Of a stretch of 64,000 bases of DNA, positions 45,001 through 53,617 are shown one piece after another. Positions within the stretch are counted from its first letter, which is position 1; each line of letters begins with the position of its first letter. The notes beneath the pieces are model-generated. The model worked only from the letters and a program-made list of their open reading frames with translations, was not told where the DNA came from and did no database searches. The translations under genes and the position numbers were made by a program. The stretch spans positions 327,793 through 391,792 of the forward strand of contig NZ_JAAVUR010000005.1 of the NCBI RefSeq assembly GCF_018449545.1. Reading direction: 5' to 3'. The DNA is from Granulicella sp. dw_53. Its GTDB lineage: Bacteria; Acidobacteriota; Terriglobia; Terriglobales; Acidobacteriaceae.

Positions 45001-46453
45001 GAGCCTCGGCTTCCGCCCCGATACCATCGCCGACGTGCAGCGATCCATCCTCGGCCTCCAATCCGAAGAGGTCGGCAAGGTCCTCGCCTTCGCCTGCACC
45101 GAGCTGGTGCCGAAGCTCGAACAGTCCGGCGACGAGATCGAGCACCTCCTCGACGCGCTGGAAGGGAAGTACATCCCCGCCGGACCCGCCGGAGCCCCCA
45201 CTCGAGGCATGGCCCACATCCTTCCCACCGGACGAAACTTCTACGCCGTCGATCCCCGCGCCCTCCCTTCGCAAGCCGCCTGGCGCGTAGGCCAGCAGTT
45301 AGCCCGCGAAGCCATCGAACGCTTCCGCAAAGAAGAGAACACCTACCCCGAGATGATGGGCCTCAGCGTCTGGGGCACCTCCCAGATGCGCACCCACGGC
45401 GACGACATCGCCGAAGCCCTCGCCCTCCTCGGCGTCGAGCCCACTTGGAACCCCCAGTCCCGCCGCCTCGAAGGTGTAGCCCTCGTCCCCCTCGAAAAAC
45501 TAGCCCGACCGCGCATCGACGTAACCCTGCGCATCAGCGGCTTCTTCCGCGACGCCTTCCCCCACCTCATCGACCTCTTCGATCAAGCAGTCTCTCTCGT
45601 CATAGAGCAAGACGAGCCGCTTGAACAAAACTTCCCCCGCAAACACTACCTCGCCGACCTCGAAAAAAACAAAGACCTCCCCGCCGAAGAAGCCGAAGCT
45701 CAGGCCCGCTACCGCATGTTCGGCTCGAAACCCGGAGCCTACGGCGCAGGCATCTTGCCTTTGATCGAAACCGGCAACTGGGAGGGCGACGCCGACTTCG
45801 CCCGAGCCTTCCTGGAGTGGGGTGGCTACGCCTACGGCCGCGACGTCGACGGCATCGACGCCCGCCCCGTCTTCGCCGAGCGATTGAAGTCCGTTCAGGT
45901 CGCCCTCCATAATCAGGACAACCGCGAGCACGATATCTTCGACTCCGACGACTACTTCCAGTTTCACGGAGGCATGGTCGCCTCCATCCGTGCCCTCACC
46001 GGAGTACAGCCCAAAGCCTACTTCGGCGACAGCTCCCGCCCCGATACCGTTCAGGTCCGCGACCTCCGCGAAGAGGCCCTGCGCGTCTATCGCTCCCGCG
46101 TCATCAATCCCAAGTGGATCGAGAGCATCCAGCGCCACGGCTACAAAGGTGGCCTCGAGCTCGCTGCCACCGTCGACTACATCTTCGGCTTCGACGCCAC
46201 CGCCCAGATCGTCCCCGACTTCGTCTACGAAGGCCTAGCCGAGCACTACGCCCTCTCCCAGCAGATGCGCGACTTCCTCAACTCCTCCAACCCCTGGGCT
46301 CTGAACGCCATCGCCGAACGCCTCCTCGAAGCCGCCAACCGCGAGCTTTGGGAGAACCCCTCACCCGAGACCCTCGCCGCCCTCCGCGGCGTCCTCCTCG
46401 AAAGCGAAACCCTCCTCGAACAACAAGGCGAGCGCAAGCGGGAGACCGTCTAA
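42092..46453 (+). CDS. cobN: Cobaltochelatase CobN with N-terminal ferredoxin-like domain
   Basis: A 1453-residue large subunit of cobaltochelatase, which inserts Co2+ into a corrin ring using ATP. The CobN/BchH region is recognised by [83 protein letters not shown], and [20 protein letters not shown] near the C-terminus. The first ~110 residues are different: a thioredoxin-like [2Fe-2S] ferredoxin pattern with Cys29, Cys33-35, Cys70 and Cys74 ([16 protein letters not shown]). In other genomes such a domain is a separate small protein beside cobN. GGAGGAAA precedes the ATG. The stop overlaps the next start (TAATG), and the cobalamin riboswitch lies upstream. Confidence 0.95.
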   Translation: [1453 protein letters not shown]

Positions 46454-48147
46454 TGAAGCCTCCCCTCTACCCCTTCGCCGCCATCTTCGGCCAACAGGAG
46501 ATGAAGCTGGCCCTCCTCCTCGCAGCCGTAGACTGGCGCGTCAGCGTCCTGCTGCGCGGCGACAAAGGTGCAGGCAAGACCACCGCCGCCCGCGGCCTCG
46601 CCGCGCTACTCCCCGAGCCCGCCCCCTTCATCAACCTCCCCATCGGAGCCACCGAAGACCGCCTCCTCGGTGGCCTCCACCTCGAGCGCGCCCTCAAGGG
46701 CGACCCCGCCCTCAAACCCGGCCTGCTCTCCGAAGCTCATCGCGGAGTCCTCTACGTCGACGAGGTCAACCTGCTCCCCGGCCACCTCGGCGACGCCTTG
46801 CTCGACGCCGCCGCCAGCGGAGTCAACGTAATTGAGCGCGAGGGCTTCAGCGCATCGCACCCCGCCGAGTTCGTCCTGCTCGGCAGCATGAACCCCGAAG
46901 AGGGCTCCCTCCGCCCCCAACTCCTCGACCGCTTCGCCCTGGCAGTAGACATCCAGGCGCCACTAGATCCAACCGACCGCCAAGCCCTCGTAGAACGAAG
47001 AATCGCCTTCGAACGCGACCCCCTCCACTTCGCCTCCGACTGGTCCGAGCACCAGCAGCACCTCCGCGAGCAGGTAGCCAACGCCCGAGCCCAACTCACC
47101 TCCATCACCTGCTCCAGCGAGATCCTCGCCCACATCAGCACCGCCGTCTGCGACAAGGGAGTACGCTCCCTGCGCGCCGACCTCTCCGCCGTCCGAGCCA
47201 GCATCGCCTACGCCGCGCTCTCCGGAGACACCGCAGTGGAGCCCCACCACGTAGCCACCATCCTCCCCTTAGTCCTCGCCCACCGCACCCGCCAGGGAGG
47301 ACGCCCCCCAACTCCCCCACCCCGGCAACCCCCACCTCCACCGCCATCCGAAGCCCCAGGCCAGGAAGCAAACGAGAGCATGGAGCGAATCTTCACCCCC
47401 CGCCAGATCGAAGCCCCGCAACTACAAGCCCACTTCGAGGGCGAACCAGCAAGAGGAGTCAGCGCCCAAACCACCAACGGCAACCACGGCCCGGTCATCG
47501 GAGCCCGCCGCACCGAAACCCCCAACGAACTCGACCTCCGCGCCACCCTGAGCCACACGCTCCTTGCAAATGGCAACACCCAACCCCGCCTCTCCGACTT
47601 GCACGAGCGCATCCGCAAGCCCCGCACTGGCACGCGCTTCCTCTTCGTCATCGACTCCAGCGGCTCCCACGCAGCGCAGGAGCGCATGCGCCTCGTCAAA
47701 GGCGCGGCCACCAGCCTCCTCGATCGCTCCTTCAAGAATGGAGACGAAGTAGCCCTCATCGTCTTTCGCGGCCCCCTCGCTCAGGTCGTGCTGGAGCCTA
47801 CCACCATCGTGCAGGACGCAAAGGCCGCCCTCGAATACCTCCCCACCGGCGGCAGAACCCCCTTGGCCCACGCCCTCGACCTCGCCCGCAACTACATCAC
47901 GCCCTCCACGATCCTGGTACTCCTGACCGACGGACGCGCCAACGTCCCCTTGCACGGAGGAGACCCTTGGAAGGAAGCGCTGGACGTAGCACCCCAACTA
48001 CGCGCCAACGGGCTCCTCATAGATACCGAAAACGACCTGCAGCGAGTAGGCCAGTCTCGCGCTCTGGCGGAAGCATTGGGAGTGACCTACATAGAACTGG
48101 CGAACCTATATGACAGCGACGTACTTACGTTGGCGCTCCAGCCGTAA
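46453..48147 (+). CDS. ChlI-ChlD fused chelatase ATPase/VWA subunit
   Basis: A 564-residue protein. The N-terminal AAA+ part is of Mg-chelatase ChlI/BchI type: FAAIFGQQEMKLALLLAAVD, Walker A GDKGAGKTTAARGL (residues 36-), GVLYVDEVNLLPGHLGDALL (Walker B), GSMNPEEGSLRPQLLDRFAL. A Pro-rich linker (PPTPPPRQPPPPPPSEA) leads to a C-terminal VWA domain with MIDAS motif DSSGS (FLFVIDSSGSHAAQERM), Thr in PTGGRTPLAHAL and Asp in LLTDGRANV. It joins what are often two subunits. Its ATG overlaps the cobN stop by one base (TAATG), so it is probably the partner AAA+ motor of CobN in place of CobS/CobT. Confidence 0.92.
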   Translation: MKPPLYPFAAIFGQQEMKLALLLAAVDWRVSVLLRGDKGAGKTTAARGLAALLPEPAPFINLPIGATEDRLLGGLHLERALKGDPALKPGLLSEAHRGVLYVDEVNLLPGHLGDALLDAAASGVNVIEREGFSASHPAEFVLLGSMNPEEGSLRPQLLDRFALAVDIQAPLDPTDRQALVERRIAFERDPLHFASDWSEHQQHLREQVANARAQLTSITCSSEILAHISTAVCDKGVRSLRADLSAVRASIAYAALSGDTAVEPHHVATILPLVLAHRTRQGGRPPTPPPRQPPPPPPSEAPGQEANESMERIFTPRQIEAPQLQAHFEGEPARGVSAQTTNGNHGPVIGARRTETPNELDLRATLSHTLLANGNTQPRLSDLHERIRKPRTGTRFLFVIDSSGSHAAQERMRLVKGAATSLLDRSFKNGDEVALIVFRGPLAQVVLEPTTIVQDAKAALEYLPTGGRTPLAHALDLARNYITPSTILVLLTDGRANVPLHGGDPWKEALDVAPQLRANGLLIDTENDLQRVGQSRALAEALGVTYIELANLYDSDVLTLALQP

Positions 48148-48458
48148 AGATCCTTCCGTAGTTCACCTGTTCGCCCGCGGCCCCGTTGGGAATAGGCCCG
48201 GAACAGCCGTGTTTTATTCAGATAGTAAAACCAAAAATGGCCGTAAGTAGAGGGCCAAAGTAGATCATGTCTCTCCCTCCCCATAGGAAGGGACGCCTGT
48301 ATCAATCCTGCCCATAAGGTCCTCCTGGTGGCATACCTCGTTATGTCTCATGACTGGGCGAAGACTGAGATCAATCCTCTCGTGTGCCCACGGCAAGGAA
48401 CTGCGTCTCCTCTGCGGTGGACATAGCAAGAACCGAGAATTACCTGATAGGAGAAATT
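48148..48458 (+). other. Leader region of PQQ-propeller gene 1
   Basis: 311 bp without a gene. It is related over much of its length to 50200-50526 upstream of the second propeller gene, including the structured core at 48309-48360 and segments such as TCTCGTGTG and TACCTGAT. This points to tandem duplication of gene plus leader. Confidence 0.6.
48309..48360 (+). ncRNA. Candidate structured leader RNA, copy 1
   Basis: An outer stem TGCCC (48309-48313) with GGGCG (48356-48360) encloses a conserved ATAAG, a variable part, ATACCTCG, and a hairpin GTTATG-TCT-CATGAC (48340-48354). Compared with copy 2 (50333-50388), hairpin pair 2 changes from C-G to T-A and pair 3 from C-G to T-G, which keeps pairing. 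It ends 98 nt before the GTG start. It may be a riboswitch-like or regulatory leader; it matches no family I recognise. Confidence 0.5.
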
Positions 48459-50042
48459 GTGAAACTCACTTCTATGGATGTAACTTGCCTTAAATCCGCC
48501 TTGTTTCTCTCAGTACTGTGGTGCGGAGCCAACATATCAAGTAGCGCCCAATCCCTGACTACACCAGCATGGCCATCCGCCGGACAGAACCTCAGCAACA
48601 CCCGTCAACAGCCGAACGAGGCCACCCTCAATCCCTTCAACGTCAAAGGCCTCAAGGTGAAGTGGGTCTTCACCACCGGAAGCAGTGTCTCCGCAACACC
48701 CACAGTAAGTCACAACGCCATCTACGCACCCGATTGGGCCGGAAATCTATTTGCAATCCGAGCCGATACCGGCAAACAAATATGGAGCCACCAGGTATCC
48801 TCCTACGACGGAATCACCGGAGCCATGTCGAGGATCAGCCCGCTCGTCCTCGACAACGAAGTAGTCATCGGCGACAGCGTAATCGACCGCTCCGCAACGC
48901 ATCCAGGAGCCAGCGTCATAGCCGTCGATCCTGCCTCCGGGGCCTTGAAGTGGGTCACCAAAGTAGAAGATCATCAGGCGGCAGTGATCACCGGCTCACC
49001 CATAGCATTCAATAACATCATCTACGTCGGCGTCTCCTCCAATGAGGAGGGACTGGCAAACGTGGCCGGGTATCCATGTTGCACCTTCCGCGGCAGCTTG
49101 GTGGCACTCAACGCCCAGACCGGCGCCCTGCTTTGGAAGACCTTTATCGTTCCCGACAATCAAGGTGCCACCGACGCCTATAGTGGCGGCTCCATCTGGA
49201 ATCCGCCCGCCATCGATCCAACGCGCGGTCTAATCTACATCGGCACGGGAAACAACTACACCGTTCCCGCAAGTGTCAAAGCCTGCGAAGTAGCCGCTCT
49301 CCAGAATAACGATCACCACTCCTGTACCCCTGACGAGGACCACATCGACAGCGTCATGGCGCTCGATCTGAAGACCGGCGCGATTAAATGGTCGACGAAG
49401 CTGAATACCTACGATGCCTTCACACTCGCTTGCAGGACCATGCCGCCCGGCGTCGCATGCCCCTCGCCCTCCGGTCCCGACGCCGACCTTACCGCGGGCG
49501 GCCCGAACCTGGTCAACAACACGGTCGGCTTCGGTCAAAAGAACGGAATGTACTGGGCCCTCAACCCTGACGATGGACACATCGTCTGGGCGAACCTAGT
49601 TGGTCCCGGAAGCGTCGAGGGAGGAATTCAGTGGGGCACCGCTACGGACGGAGATAGAATCTACGTTCCCATCTCAAACTTTAATAACACCAGTTATCTC
49701 TTACAGCCGAGTGGTCCTCGAATCAATTGGGGATTCTGGTCCGGTCTGGACGCCAAGAAGGGCAAAATCCTGTGGCAAACCGCGGATCCAGATGCAGGCA
49801 CCTTCGATACAGGCGCTCCCAGCGTCGCAAATGGAGTCGTATACTTCGGCTCCATGTCCGGAACCATGTACGCTCTCAACGCCAAGACAGGAGCCATCCT
49901 CTGGAGCTTTGCCAGCGGCGGCTCCGTGATTGATGCTCCATCCATCGTGGATGGCACCGTCTACTGGGGTTCAGGCTTCCACTCCGCAACCATCCTAGGA
50001 AACAACAACAACAAGATCTACGCCTTTAGCTTGGCAAACTAG
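48459..50042 (+). CDS. PQQ-type beta-propeller dehydrogenase-like protein 1
   Basis: A 527-residue exported protein. Propeller blades carry the tryptophan-docking repeats of PQQ enzymes: LFAIRADTGKQIWSHQV, VIAVDPASGALKWVTKV, LVALNAQTGALLWKTF, VMALDLKTGAIKWSTKL, MYALNAKTGAILWSFASG. The vicinal CysCys in YPCCTFRGSLVALNA is a feature I associate with polyvinyl-alcohol-dehydrogenase-like PQQ proteins. No cytochrome c motif is visible. The signal peptide is within LFLSVLWCGANISSSAQS. GTG 48459 was chosen because AGGAG lies 5 nt upstream; the homologous gene uses TTG at the same place. It probably oxidises an alcohol in the periplasm (inference). A paralogue follows 480 bp downstream. Confidence 0.8.
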   Translation: MKLTSMDVTCLKSALFLSVLWCGANISSSAQSLTTPAWPSAGQNLSNTRQQPNEATLNPFNVKGLKVKWVFTTGSSVSATPTVSHNAIYAPDWAGNLFAIRADTGKQIWSHQVSSYDGITGAMSRISPLVLDNEVVIGDSVIDRSATHPGASVIAVDPASGALKWVTKVEDHQAAVITGSPIAFNNIIYVGVSSNEEGLANVAGYPCCTFRGSLVALNAQTGALLWKTFIVPDNQGATDAYSGGSIWNPPAIDPTRGLIYIGTGNNYTVPASVKACEVAALQNNDHHSCTPDEDHIDSVMALDLKTGAIKWSTKLNTYDAFTLACRTMPPGVACPSPSGPDADLTAGGPNLVNNTVGFGQKNGMYWALNPDDGHIVWANLVGPGSVEGGIQWGTATDGDRIYVPISNFNNTSYLLQPSGPRINWGFWSGLDAKKGKILWQTADPDAGTFDTGAPSVANGVVYFGSMSGTMYALNAKTGAILWSFASGGSVIDAPSIVDGTVYWGSGFHSATILGNNNNKIYAFSLAN

Positions 50043-50052
50043 CAGCTTCACC

Positions 50053-50099
50053 ATCCAGACAAGATTGCTCGCGCCCGACGCGAGCATTCTTGTCTGGAT
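50053..50099. terminator. Long hairpin after PQQ gene 1
   Basis: Outer arms ATCCAGACAAG/CTTGTCTGGAT (50053-50063, 50089-50099) and inner arms TGCTCGCG/CGCGAGCA (50066-50073, 50079-50086) with a 5-nt loop. No T run follows, so it is a terminator-like or mRNA-stabilising 3' hairpin. Confidence 0.6.
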
Positions 50100-50332
50100 C
50101 ACCATAAAGAAAAAACAAATCACTTCCTTCATGAACGCCCCAGCATGAATCGCGTCTCCGTAAATTGTCACCATTTTGTATCTTTTTGGAGCAAGGCCCC
50201 TCCCGCCTCGAATCCGTTGGAATAGTTCCAGTCTCTGGTGTGTCTTACCCGTCACTGAACTTAGAATGGCCCAGCACAAAAGGCCAAAAGCAGAGCTTTC
50301 TCCCTCTCTCCCTCACTAGCAGACTATATAAC

Positions 50333-50388
50333 TTGCCCCATAAGTTTTCCTTACCGGGATAACTCGCCATGTCTCATGGCTGGGGCAA
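50333..50388 (+). ncRNA. Candidate structured leader RNA, copy 2
   Basis: Outer stem TTGCCCC/GGGGCAA (50333-50339, 50382-50388) and inner hairpin GCCATG-TCT-CATGGC (50366-50380); the joining segments ATAAG and ATAACTCG are conserved with copy 1. It lies 138 nt before the TTG start of the second propeller gene. Confidence 0.5.
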
Positions 50389-50526
50389 CGAGTAGTGAAT
50401 TTCCGTGATAGTTCGCACTTTGCGAACTACCTGCGATCCATCTCGTGTGTCCGCTGGAATGAGCAGCCTTAGCTCTGCAGTGGAAGAGGAACGAACAAGG
50501 AACTACTACCTGATCGGAGAAAGAAC

Positions 50527-52105
50527 TTGAAAGCCAATTCTATGGACGTCTCTCGCCTTAAATACACCTTGCTTCTCTCAATATTATGTTGCGCAGCCAA
50601 TCTATCGAGCAGCGCTCAATCGCTGGCCGCAGCTACATGGCAATCCGCAGGACAGAACCTCAGTAACACACGTCAACAAGCCAGCGAAACCACTCTCAAT
50701 ACATCAAACGTCAAGGGCCTCAAGGTAAAGTGGACCTTCATCACCGGAGACAGCGTCTCCGCGACACCGACAGTAAGTGGAAACGTAGTCTACTTCCCCG
50801 ACTGGGCAGGAAACCTATTCGCCGTACAAGCCGACACTGGAAAACAAATCTGGAGCAAAAGTATCGACCTACGATGGCATGAGCGGAGCAATGTCCAGAG
50901 TCAGTCCACTCGTTCTCAGCAACGAAGTAATCATCGGTGACAACGTAATCAATCAGTCGGCACATGCGGGTGCCAGCGTCATTGCTGTTGACCCCGCAAC
51001 CGGCGCTTTGAATTGGGCAACAAAGGTGGACACCCATCCCGCCGCAGTGATCACCGGATCGCCCATCTCCTTCAACAATGTCATCTATGTGGGTGTCTCC
51101 TCGGTAGAGGAGGGCTTGGCTGCCGACCCCAGCTATCCATGCTGTACCTTCCGCGGAAGCCTCGTCGCACTCAACGCGCAGACGGGAGCAGTGCTTTGGA
51201 AGACCTTCACCGTCCCGGACAATGGTGGCCAGACGAAGGCCTACAGCGGAGGTTCCATCTGGAATCCCCCAGCGATTGATACCACTCGCAATCTGATCTA
51301 TGTAGGTGCGGGAAACAACTACTCGGTTCCTTCCAGTGTAGAAACCTGCGAAGCAGCCGCGCTGTTGAATAAAAGTACCGCTCCCTGTACTCCGCCGGAA
51401 GATCACTTCGACAGCGTCATCGCATTCGACCTGACCACGGGAGCAATGAAATGGTCGACTCAGATGAGCAGCTATGATGCCTGGACGGTCGCTTGCCTCA
51501 CCGTACCGGTAGGCGTCTCCTGCCCTTCGCCCTTTGGTTCAGACGCGGACCTGTCAGGCGGAGGTCCGAACTTGGTCGGAAATATCGTCGGCTTCGGCCA
51601 AAAGAACGGAGTGTATTGGGCTCTTAATCCAGATACAGGCAAGATCGTCTGGAGCACAATGGTCGGTCCCGGCAGCTTGACCGGAGGGGTTGAGTGGGGC
51701 AGCGCCACAGACGGAAAGAACGTCTACGTCCCCATCGGAAATTTCGGCCACATCAACTACACTTTGCAACCCAACGGCCCTGTCATCAGTTGGGGGTCAT
51801 GGGCTGGCCTCGACGTCAAGACCGGCAAGGTCCTATGGCAGACAGCCGATCCACAGGTTGGTGCCTTGGATACAGGCGCTCCGAGTGTGGCAAACGGAGT
51901 CGTCTATGTGGGATCCATGTCCGGATCGATGTATGCCCTGAACGCAGCAACAGGAAGCATCCTTTGGAGCTTCGCAAGTGGCGGCTCTGTCGTGGACGCT
52001 CCCTCCATCGTCAACGGAACCCTTTACTGGGGCTCAGGATTTCATATCGTCAACCTCATCGGTACGGGCAACAATAAACTCTACGCCTTCAGTCTAGGGA
52101 ACTAG
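50527..52105 (+). pseudogene. PQQ-type beta-propeller protein 2, frameshifted
   Basis: A paralogue of the gene upstream, colinear with it (signal LLLSILCCAANLSSSAQS; LFAVQADTGKQIWS; YPCCTFRGSLVALNA; MYALNAATGSILWSFASG). TTG 50527 has GGAG 7 nt upstream. The frame breaks in the first quarter, near 50865-50870: after QIWSK the reading continues VSTYDGMSGAMS in another frame, where the first gene has QIWSHQVSSYDG. The local sequence AGCAAAAGTATCG looks two bases short (or one base long) of the intact version. The downstream part (to 52105) is well conserved. It may be a real recent pseudogene, a sequencing error in a short A run, or recoding. Same presumed PQQ alcohol-oxidising role as gene 1. 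Confidence 0.75.
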
Positions 52106-52158
52106 AAAGCGGGCATAAACGTTCCACCACGCATCAAATGCCTATCTGCAGCGGGTCT

Positions 52159-52207
52159 TCGAGCACTCCGCGCTTCGTAGTTCACCGCGAAGCGTGGAGG
52201 TGCTCGA
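52159..52207. terminator. Hairpin after PQQ gene 2
   Basis: Imperfect long stem: TCGAGCAC (52159-52166) and GTGCTCGA (52200-52207), with inner CGCTTCG (52171-52177)/CGAAGCG (52188-52194). No T tract; probably the 3' hairpin of the propeller gene. The rest of the gap to the reductase gene shows nothing else. Confidence 0.5.
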
Positions 52208-52328
52208 TGGCCTCTCCCTGATTTCGAGGAATCAGGACAGGTATCTGTCCGCATTGCCATGATGAAAATTAGGTTCGATGGTTCATGAATCATCATCGAA
52301 ACCCATCCCTCCTGCATCGAATCCATTC

Positions 52329-53285
52329 ATGGAAACCAAACAACTCGGCAACTCAGACCTTCACATCACTTCTCTAGGCCTGGGCGCCTGGGCCATCGGC
52401 GGAGCCGGTTGGGCCAGCGCATGGGGCCCCCAGGACGACAACGACTCCATCGCCGCAATTCATCGCGCGCTCGATCTCGGCATCAACTGGATCGATACCG
52501 CCGCCGTCTACGGCCTCGGACACTCGGAAGAGATCGTCGGCAAGGCCCTCAAATCCACCTCGCACAAGCCGTATGTCTTCACCAAGTGCGAACGGGTCTG
52601 GGATAAAGATGGCGACATCACCGGCTCTATGAAGGACATCCGCCGCGAGGCCGAGGACAGCCTTCGCCGTCTTCAGGTCGAGGCGATCGATCTCTACCAG
52701 GTTCACTGGCCGATTCCCGACGAAGACCTTGAAGAAGGCTGGTCCACCATGGCCGACCTCCAGCGCGAGGGGAAGGTTCGCTGGATCGGCACCTCCAACT
52801 ACAGCGTCTCGCAACTGGAGCGCGCCCTCAAGATCGCTCCCATCACCTCCAACCAGCCGCCCTACTCCATGATCAATCGCGCCGCGGAGCCCGAGATCCT
52901 CCCCTTCTGCCTCAAGAACGGAATCGGCACCATCAACTACGCGCCGATGCACTCCGGTCTGCTCACCGGTGCCATGAGCAAGGAGCGTGTCGCCGCCCTC
53001 CCTCTCGACGACTTCCGTCGCACCGCCAAAAACTACCAGGAGCCGTACCTCACCCGAAACCTGGCCATCGCGGACCACCTCAAGACCATCGCAGCCCGCC
53101 ACGGCGTCGCCGCGGGAGTCATCGCGATCGCCTGGACCCTCCACAACCCTGCGGTCACCGCCTCAATCGTCGGCGCTCGCGGTCCCAAACAGGTCGACGG
53201 AACCATCCCCGCCGCAACCTTCCGTCTCACCGACGCCGAGTATGCCGAGATCAACGCTTTCCTGGCCGCCAACCCAGCGCCCTAA
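52329..53285 (+). CDS. Aldo/keto reductase
   Basis: About 318 residues, cytoplasmic. Family motifs: LGLGAWAIGGAGWASAWG at the first strand, ALDLGINWIDTAAVYGLGHSEEIVGKAL with catalytic Asp and Tyr, FTKCERVWDKDG with catalytic Lys, VEAIDLYQVHWP with the His, and the NADPH-binding end VAAGVIAIAWTLHNPAVTASIVGARGPKQVDG. It belongs to the general aldo/keto reductase class that acts on aldehydes or sugars. ATG 52329 was chosen since METKQLGNSDLHITSLGLG aligns with the family start; a start at 52278 adds residues without homology. It stands alone. The structured element copy 2 follows. Confidence 0.9.
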   Translation: METKQLGNSDLHITSLGLGAWAIGGAGWASAWGPQDDNDSIAAIHRALDLGINWIDTAAVYGLGHSEEIVGKALKSTSHKPYVFTKCERVWDKDGDITGSMKDIRREAEDSLRRLQVEAIDLYQVHWPIPDEDLEEGWSTMADLQREGKVRWIGTSNYSVSQLERALKIAPITSNQPPYSMINRAAEPEILPFCLKNGIGTINYAPMHSGLLTGAMSKERVAALPLDDFRRTAKNYQEPYLTRNLAIADHLKTIAARHGVAAGVIAIAWTLHNPAVTASIVGARGPKQVDGTIPAATFRLTDAEYAEINAFLAANPAP

Positions 53286-53387
53286 AACCCTGCGAAAGCT
53301 GTCAAGCCCTGCAACCCGGAGAAAGTCATCCGCGTTGGTCTCAACTGAAAGAAAAAGAACAACTTGCCCTTCAAAAATAAGTAAGAC

Positions 53388-53617
53388 AAAAGTGGCACTT
53401 TAGTTATGGTCAAACTCGTAAAATAGAACTAGAAAGATCAGGCCCGCCCTCATAAAAGGCGGGCCTGATCTTTTAGACCTGACAAACCGGAGGGGACGTA
53501 CTTAACCTGTTTGTTTGAACGGATTTGGCCGTAACCCTTTTGTTTCTTAGATTTTGGCGCGCCTTTCCTGCCGTAAGTGGCTGAAACGAAAACGCTTGCG
53601 CCCAGGCAAGGGGGGAG
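53388..53617 (+). repeat. Structured intergenic element, copy 2
   Basis: AAAAGTGGCACTTTAGTT (53388-53405), then CGTAAAATAGAACTAG (53417-53432) at the same spacing as in copy 1, then a perfect 16-bp hairpin (53433-53448/53458-53473), then GGATTTGGCCGTAACCC with TTTTGTTT, and the end box CGCTTGCGCCCAGGCAAGG. The orientation is the same as that of the gene before it, as in the other copies. Confidence 0.7.
53433..53476. terminator. Perfect 16-bp hairpin in element copy 2
   Basis: AAAGATCAGGCCCGCC and GGCGGGCCTGATCTTT around a 9-nt loop, followed by TTAG. It could terminate transcription from the reductase gene or from a start within the element. Confidence 0.7.

Larger units (their letters stand above)
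50043..50526 (+). other. Intergenic and leader region of PQQ-propeller gene 2
   Basis: About 480 bp without a gene. The left end holds a long hairpin (50053-50099); the right ~330 bp are homologous to the leader of the first propeller gene and contain the structured core 50333-50388 plus a separate hairpin GTTCGCACTTTGCGAAC (50411-50427). Confidence 0.6.

Noticed and set aside
44617..45624. 335-residue Arg/Pro-rich frame inside cobN
   Set aside because: Alternate-frame shadow of a high-GC gene.
50865..50875. Programmed frameshifting in PQQ gene 2
   Set aside because: No clear heptameric slippery site or downstream pseudoknot is visible; mutation or sequencing error is simpler.
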